NCBI RefSeq assembly: GCF_003054445.1 | Contig: NC_042507.1 | Location: 992,001 to 1,056,000 of the forward strand | DNA length: 64,000 nucleotides | Origin: Pichia kudriavzevii | Taxonomy: Eukaryota; Ascomycota; Pichiomycetes; Pichiales; Pichiaceae | Direction of reading: 5' to 3' | Shown: piece by piece, positions 58,574 to 64,000 of the stretch | How the letters are laid out: every line of letters starts with the position of its first letter | Numbering within the stretch: the first letter of the stretch is position 1 | Position numbers and translations under genes: made by a program | The notes under the pieces: model-generated | Database searches by the model: none | What the model saw: the letters and a program-made list of their open reading frames with translations, nothing else | What the model was told of the DNA's origin: nothing

Positions 58574-61500
58574 CTAAGACCTCCAGTACTGGGCAAGGTT
58601 GTGTAATCTGTCAATCACAACGGGCAACACCGCATTCACACTGCTATCAATGAGGTTTTGAAAATGCAAAACTGCACTTTCGTCATCCATGTCTAACATG
58701 AACTTCTCCTCTACTTTCCAGAGTAATTCCATTTTTTCGCTTTCACTGTTTTCTATTCCTGTTCGGAGAGCAGGGATTGAAGTATTTATCATTAACTGGA
58801 CAAGGTTGAGGATCAAAGACGCATTTTTCCGTAGGGTAATGTATGTAATAAAACAATATTGACAGAAGGTCTTGTAATTTATGTCATCATACCCACCCAT
58901 TCCATCAACTATTTGTATGGGTAATTTCATCAACGGAGGAAAAGGCTTTGGATCTTGCCCTAGAATATAACCAAAATCAGCATGAAAGAAATGACCATCT
59001 TTTGTTAGTAAGAGGTTTTCTAAATGTCTATCACCAACCCCTAAGATGTACGTTACTACACAATATCCAGCACATGACCTCACGTAATTATCCATCACCT
59101 GAGGAACAATACCTAAGTGCGCAGTTGGATCTGGATTAAACGTCTGCAAATATTGAAGGATTGAATTGTTATATTTGGCAAGAATGTGTGACAACGAGTT
59201 GTTTGGAATAAACTGTATAAATCCTTCCTCTTGTCCCGTAGCTAAAATTTTATATGGATTCAATTTCAAGTCCATGTTTTCATTCTCTAGTATATTTTCC
59301 ATTAAGGTAATTACCTGTGTTACAAATTGATCTTGTCTTAAATCATCTCCTATTTTATACATGATAGGATATTTTCTTCCTGTAGTAGTCTTAAAAGTGA
59401 TTTTCAAAGGGTTCAAGCTAGATTTGAAAACGGCAGAATCCTCCGGGTATACCCCATTTACTATTATTGCCGGATCAAGTGGAAGGGGTAGCTTGGGGAA
59501 ATCCACCATAGTTTCGTATTTGGATTCTTCAATAAAGGAGTTTCGATTGTCGTATGCTGAACCAAATATAGTTTTTTTGTGTTTCTCAGCTAACATCTCC
59601 TTAAGCAGTTCCAGCTTTCTTGGTGTGGTTTCTTTTTTATGTTCAATTTTGATTTTCAAAGTCATTTGATGAAGTTTACTTACCAATTCTATCTGTCTTC
59701 TCAACTGGTATAACTTCTCCTTTCCCTGTCGACTCTGAAACAGAGATATAACAAATTTTTTCATAGTTAGCTCGTAGATATTACTAAAAGCTGAGTTGCC
59801 ATTTCTACCTGAGCTGGTACTGGTATCAGCGTCTCCAGGAAGATGCGATTTGTTGCGAAGACGTTCTTCCTCAAGCTCCACTTTCAAACACCAATAAAAA
59901 TAATTGGTTAAAGTGCTGTTATTAATAGACCTTTCAACCAAAAAGTTTATGAACTTCGACTTTATTTTGATACTTCTTTCATTTTCCTGTTTTTGATTTT
60001 TTTTGAACAGTATACTATCAATAAATTCGACAATACTAGTATCCGAGTGGGAAACGGGATCATACTCAATAAATTGGTAATCACTAGATCCCATTGTATA
60101 ACCAGAATTTTGGCCAGCATTTCTAGTTATTTTTAAGTAATTGTCCTCTTCCTCAACACGATTCATTTCTTCTTCCGCAATAGGCATCATTCGGGGTGCG
60201 CCAAAATTAGCGTCGGAGACAGCATGCTCTGAATCTCCTACCAACATTTCGTTCTTAATGCTTTGTACCAGCTGAACCATAAACATCGCCAATTCAGTAT
60301 CATTCGCATTTTGGAGCCGTCTAACAGCCATCTCTCTAACTATAGGAGTTCTATAATTGCCACTGAGCAATTCCAAACAATCGATGATTTGAGTTTTCTC
60401 AATTAAAACATCAATGGGTGATTCATATGTCCTTCCTAAAGTATTAAGCTTCAGTTTCTTACTTTCTTGTAGTGACTTCAATATTTTTTTAAACTCTGAC
60501 ACCTCAATGGTATTATTCCAATCAACACATTTGATAAAATTTATCACGGCATTACTTTGTCCAGGGTTGCCAACAATTATGCTGTTTAAAATAAACCACC
60601 TATACCTCCAGACTATATTTCTTTCCTTGGCAGACATTTTCTGAAAGAATTGCTTTTTCATTACCTTAGATAAGGTTTCACGCATTCGTAATGTTGGTTT
60701 TAACTCTTTATCGAGTGGTGAAAGATGCTGCATCCTTTCTAACCGCCTGAACTTTTTTTCGATTGGATCTTCCATCAGTTCCCCTCTAATCATATCTGGA
60801 TCGAATAGCTCATTTCTATGGATATATTCTTTATGTTCATCCTTAGTTAAGTCATCAACACCTATATTGCTGTAAGTAATGCGATTAAATGTCGGGTCGT
60901 AATTGACTACGGAAGTAGAGGATTCATGGGTGGGTATATTCAAAGGAACATACTTTATATCCGAAAACACTATAGGGATATCGGTATAAGGAAGTTCAAC
61001 AATTAATTTTTGCTTTTGCACGAACCCAGAATCTAGCCTGGATAATTTCTCTTCTCTTTCCTCCAGTTTAGACGCAGTCAGTTTTGCCAACCAGTCGGGT
61101 TTATTATCTCTAAAACGAGGTATGCTATTTGCAGCAGCTTGATCAGACCGCTTGTTAAGTTCCTCTTCTGGATAAGGGTCTGAAAGTGTAACTTCACATA
61201 CTCCACTCTTTAAGGTAAAGTTGCTCTCAAATAAAGGTAAACGACCACAGTAGAATATAGATCTCTGTCCATTCTGTATGTTAAAGGAAAATATATTGAA
61301 ACTTAATGTGGCTTCAGGCGGCAATTTAGAATACTCAATGGGCAGTTCTATCCATTGCTCATCGAAAGGTGACTTTTGAGAATCTAAACCTGTTTGTTTT
61401 TGGAAATAAGAAGATGACACTGAAATTTCCGAGTCACTTTGTAAAAGCTCTCTGTCGATTGTTTCAAATACTAGTAGTTGGTCATCGATATAGGTTGTTT

Positions 61501-61828
61501 CACCCTCCTTGACAACTTTATGGCATATACTCTTTTCCTCATGGCCCCTTAGCCCACCTGTTACAGGGATGCATAGTTGCTTCCCTACTCCTGATTCAAC
61601 GTGTATCTGAACAACAAGCTCTGTTTCTGAATGTAGTAGCTTCAGCTTCTCCTTCACTAAAACATCAGTGTAGCTTTTATGTTTTGAATGATATGATAGA
61701 GTTCCATGGTGCTTCTCTAGAAGCGCAGAGGACAATACCCCTTTCAGCAAATGCAATTTCACTCTCACCGGTTCATCAAAGTCCTTGGACAGTGCAAAAT
61801 TTACTACAGTCGATGATTGGCCAGTCAT
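58574..61828 (-). CDS. VPS34: Phosphatidylinositol 3-kinase Vps34
   Basis: The protein has 1084 residues from the ATG at 61828 (the frame continues upstream only to GTG); S. cerevisiae Vps34 has 875. The C2 domain is at the N-terminus, a PIK helical domain is near 440-560, and the kinase domain is in the last 300. Motifs include GDDLRQDQFVTQ, the catalytic loop GVGDRHLENLLL and the metal-binding HADFGYILGQDPKP. Vps34 makes PI3P on endosomes, vacuoles and autophagosomes with Vps15, Vps30 and Atg14 or Vps38. The extra length lies mainly in disordered inserts near 560-650 and 690-720. Confidence 0.96.
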   Translation of the reverse strand: MTGQSSTVVNFALSKDFDEPVRVKLHLLKGVLSSALLEKHHGTLSYHSKHKSYTDVLVKEKLKLLHSETELVVQIHVESGVGKQLCIPVTGGLRGHEEKSICHKVVKEGETTYIDDQLLVFETIDRELLQSDSEISVSSSYFQKQTGLDSQKSPFDEQWIELPIEYSKLPPEATLSFNIFSFNIQNGQRSIFYCGRLPLFESNFTLKSGVCEVTLSDPYPEEELNKRSDQAAANSIPRFRDNKPDWLAKLTASKLEEREEKLSRLDSGFVQKQKLIVELPYTDIPIVFSDIKYVPLNIPTHESSTSVVNYDPTFNRITYSNIGVDDLTKDEHKEYIHRNELFDPDMIRGELMEDPIEKKFRRLERMQHLSPLDKELKPTLRMRETLSKVMKKQFFQKMSAKERNIVWRYRWFILNSIIVGNPGQSNAVINFIKCVDWNNTIEVSEFKKILKSLQESKKLKLNTLGRTYESPIDVLIEKTQIIDCLELLSGNYRTPIVREMAVRRLQNANDTELAMFMVQLVQSIKNEMLVGDSEHAVSDANFGAPRMMPIAEEEMNRVEEEDNYLKITRNAGQNSGYTMGSSDYQFIEYDPVSHSDTSIVEFIDSILFKKNQKQENERSIKIKSKFINFLVERSINNSTLTNYFYWCLKVELEEERLRNKSHLPGDADTSTSSGRNGNSAFSNIYELTMKKFVISLFQSRQGKEKLYQLRRQIELVSKLHQMTLKIKIEHKKETTPRKLELLKEMLAEKHKKTIFGSAYDNRNSFIEESKYETMVDFPKLPLPLDPAIIVNGVYPEDSAVFKSSLNPLKITFKTTTGRKYPIMYKIGDDLRQDQFVTQVITLMENILENENMDLKLNPYKILATGQEEGFIQFIPNNSLSHILAKYNNSILQYLQTFNPDPTAHLGIVPQVMDNYVRSCAGYCVVTYILGVGDRHLENLLLTKDGHFFHADFGYILGQDPKPFPPLMKLPIQIVDGMGGYDDINYKTFCQYCFITYITLRKNASLILNLVQLMINTSIPALRTGIENSESEKMELLWKVEEKFMLDMDDESAVLHFQNLIDSSVNAVLPVVIDRLHNLAQYWRS

Positions 61829-62205
61829 TTGACTAGTTCTGTGAAAGATGCAAAAAGTTGTTGGTAGTGGTGTAACGTGGATATTACTATACACTAATAA
61901 TCGGTCAAGTGCGGGTTTGGACGTTCTTTAAAGCATCTTCATAACTACGAAAATTTACATTTTATCTTTTGAGACACTTCTTTGCATGCGGTGTTATCAC
62001 ATCTTATAAACAGTTTGAATGTAATTCTTTACATGTATAGTCAGACTCAACGATTTGCAATGTGTGAGGTTTAGGTGGCAAATGTCCTTGCGGGGAAAAC
62101 TGGTTTTCGAAATAACATGATATACCGACAACCCTATGGAGTGTTACGTATAGCTGTGGCGGAAGTCATTAGCTTCAGTCCCCGTCATATACCCACATAT
62201 TTCAA
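61829..62205. other. VPS34 upstream region
   Basis: 377 bp between the IRC3 stop and the VPS34 start, same strand. It contains the PACE match listed separately; no gene seen. Confidence 0.6.
62074..62082 (+). promoter_or_regulatory. PACE-like Rpn4 site
   Basis: GGTGGCAAA is an exact copy of the yeast proteasome-associated control element, 246 bp upstream of the VPS34 ATG. A single 9-mer could be chance. Confidence 0.3.
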
Positions 62206-64000
62206 CTATGTCCATCCACCATCCATAAGTGCTTGTTTCTCTTGAAGCACAGTTTCTTTCGTTATTAGTGCCCTCTGGTTTTTGTTTCTGAGAAAGTTCT
62301 GTTTGATCCATATCATTGCAGATTGCTTACGACCAACAGTAAATCCAAAAATAAAGTCAGAGGCTTCAAGTCTGGACATACTTTCTACTTTTTCATTGAA
62401 GACTTTTTTGAACTTGTCCATATCCATAGCGTATGATTGAGATTTTTCAACAATATCCATTACTGTGTTTGCGATGAAATTTCTTTGTGATTTGGTTATT
62501 GAAGCGTGTTTCATGTGAGATTCCCTTAACGATATAGCTTTCATTTCATCATTGATAAACTCATGCTTTACCACATACTCTTTAACGGAATCAATAACAT
62601 CGGTAAAATTTGGATCTTCTGCAATAGTAGTGGAAATCAATCTAATTGAATCTTTGAAACCTAATTTACTGAAGCAATAATGAGCTTTATACTTCCCATT
62701 TTGATCAGACTCAATTTTCAGATATGATTTGTACCCACACGGCGTCGCCCATGTATTGAACTTTACTTGAATCCAGTTCCCCAGAGCTGATTTAGAGTTT
62801 AACAGCCTCATCTTCTGCATTAAAACATACGCTGGGTTCTGTTTGTCAGGATTCTCATCAAACAGCTCTTTTCCGCTAAATCTAGCAAATTTGATGTAAT
62901 CAACATCACCGCCTAGCATTTCGTTTCTATGGTTAAATCCGGTACCAGTGGTTCCTCCTAAAAGAGACAGTATTTCGGATTTACCTCCCAAAGTTGAAGT
63001 TATTGTTAATCCCAACGATTTGTTATCAACAAAATCTGTAACAAGAAGTTTCTTTTTCCCCTCATGCAGTCTTAACCCTCTACCAATCATTTGGATGAGC
63101 AATGGTTTCGACTTCGTAGGCCTCACTAAAAATATTGAGTCGATGTTTGGTATATCTGTTCCCTCCGTGAAAACACCACAATTAAACAGGACTGGTACTT
63201 TACCACGCTTGAAGTCATGAATAATTGCATCTCTTTCACTAATTTTAGTTTCACCACTCACATATTGAGCATTTATCCCGTTAGCTTGGAACAGTAAGGA
63301 CAAATCCTGCATATGTTTCACATTGACGCAGAATGCAAGCAATGAATTCATATTATCCGGGAATCTGGTCTTCATTTGGATGTAAGACTTCAAAACTATG
63401 CTATTGACCTCGTCCGTGTTAACATGTTGAGCTAATGAGGCAGTATTGAAATCGCCCCCTTGTACTTCCACTTTACTCAAATTTAGTCCGATTTCTACCC
63501 GTAGCCATTCAAGGTCACATAGATGGTTCTCCTCTATCAATGATAATATGCCTTTTTGGAAAACAATTTCATCGAATGCCTTTTTTAGGGGTTGTTTGTC
63601 AGCTCTAGCCAAAGTTGCAGTAAACCCCAGTAGGAAAGGACCTATTTCACCATCTTTGTGATCCGATGGTTTGCCATGTAATTCTTTAGAACAGTTCATC
63701 GTGTTGAAAATATCGAGGTAACTTTTAGATACAGCGTGATGACATTCGTCCACAATGACAGCCTTGAACTTACTTTTGTTATAGCAAGCCAATCTTTTGC
63801 AGTCGTTTCTTGCTAGAGTCGGCACACTTCCTACCACGATAAATGGGCGATTATCTAAAAATATCTTTGGATCGAGTGCACTTGTACCCATGTCAAGAAA
63901 TACTCTATCTTTATCTACAATATTCATCCTGAGAATTGTGTCGATAGTTTGCTTCGCCAGCTCTCGACGATGTACCAGGACTAAAATTCCATTTGAAATA
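62206..64000 (-). CDS. IRC3: Mitochondrial branch-migration helicase Irc3, C-terminal part (5' end outside window)
   Basis: The frame is open to the window end, giving 597 visible residues of a protein that is 689 in S. cerevisiae. Superfamily 2 motifs in order: Ia (LVLVHRRELAKQ), II as DECHH, III in GFTATLARAD, V near FTEGTDIPNID and VI in IQMIGRGLRLHEGK. Irc3 is a double-stranded DNA translocase that remodels branched structures and protects mtDNA in the matrix. The targeting leader and Walker A motif lie beyond the window. The C-terminal 280 residues hold the family-specific domain that binds branched DNA. Confidence 0.9.
   Translation of the reverse strand, partial: ISNGILVLVHRRELAKQTIDTILRMNIVDKDRVFLDMGTSALDPKIFLDNRPFIVVGSVPTLARNDCKRLACYNKSKFKAVIVDECHHAVSKSYLDIFNTMNCSKELHGKPSDHKDGEIGPFLLGFTATLARADKQPLKKAFDEIVFQKGILSLIEENHLCDLEWLRVEIGLNLSKVEVQGGDFNTASLAQHVNTDEVNSIVLKSYIQMKTRFPDNMNSLLAFCVNVKHMQDLSLLFQANGINAQYVSGETKISERDAIIHDFKRGKVPVLFNCGVFTEGTDIPNIDSIFLVRPTKSKPLLIQMIGRGLRLHEGKKKLLVTDFVDNKSLGLTITSTLGGKSEILSLLGGTTGTGFNHRNEMLGGDVDYIKFARFSGKELFDENPDKQNPAYVLMQKMRLLNSKSALGNWIQVKFNTWATPCGYKSYLKIESDQNGKYKAHYCFSKLGFKDSIRLISTTIAEDPNFTDVIDSVKEYVVKHEFINDEMKAISLRESHMKHASITKSQRNFIANTVMDIVEKSQSYAMDMDKFKKVFNEKVESMSRLEASDFIFGFTVGRKQSAMIWIKQNFLRNKNQRALITKETVLQEKQALMDGGWT

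Noticed and set aside
1-64000. Introns, LTRs, tRNAs, CRISPR-like arrays and centromeric repeats
   Set aside because: No TACTAAC branch site with matching splice ends interrupts any gene, no paired terminal repeats or regular spaced repeats were found by eye, and no cloverleaf was seen. A covariance-model tRNA scan and self-dotplot would be decisive.

Overview
This is a stretch of a budding-yeast (Saccharomycotina) nuclear chromosome. The genes are intronless, about 37% GC by eye, closely packed and on both strands. Almost every product has a recognisable Saccharomyces-type orthologue. CTG codons fall on conserved leucines: both leucines of the PPLPL stretch in the deoxyhypusine hydroxylase, and the leucine of the RREL motif in the Irc3-type helicase. 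The code is therefore standard, which argues against the CTG-Ser and CTG-Ala yeasts. A Pichiaceae-type yeast (Pichia, Brettanomyces, Ogataea) fits, but I cannot name the species. I see no virus-like element, CRISPR array, tRNA or rRNA.

Layout. 0-10 kb: the 3' end of a TAD3-like tRNA deaminase subunit, an Nkp2-like kinetochore candidate, an unrecognised acidic protein, GPI13, a 79-codon ORF, NPR3 and an unrecognised Cys-cluster protein. 10-24 kb: a KH-domain protein of the YLL032C kind, choline/ethanolamine kinase, then ribosome biogenesis and RNA decay genes (EFG1, PWP2, MPP6) with CTR86 and YIH1. 24-29 kb: an RPAP3/TAH1-like R2TP co-chaperone, then a decayed 1,3-beta-glucan synthase (FKS) pseudogene. 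29-38 kb: RET3, RQC2, HST2, a 2-kb gene-poor tract that looks like another decayed gene, and ULP1. 38-49 kb: YPP1, an EAP1-like eIF4E-binding protein with polyQ, RFC2, a DPB3/DLS1 histone-fold gene, MRPL27, ADD66/PBA2 and LIA1. 49-64 kb: RPA12, CCT5, a DAD1-like DASH subunit, YME2, CAK1, a single-domain RNase H, a SET5-related protein that has lost its catalytic SET motifs, VPS34, and the C-terminal part of IRC3.

Many genes are divergent pairs with promoters of 200-450 bp. Several hold motifs that match the genes' jobs. The PWP2-MPP6 promoter has an RRPE. The RFC2-DPB3 promoter (both replication) has a G1/S-type ACGCGAAA. The choline kinase leader has an inositol/choline element followed by a TATA box.

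I found no clearly new multi-gene system. The most interesting items are the FKS relic, the catalytically eroded SET5-like protein, the minimal RNase H with an overlapping five-codon uORF, the full-length RPAP3-like protein, and the hydrophobic segment in ULP1. Starts were moved to the first in-frame ATG wherever the longest open frame began with a non-ATG codon.
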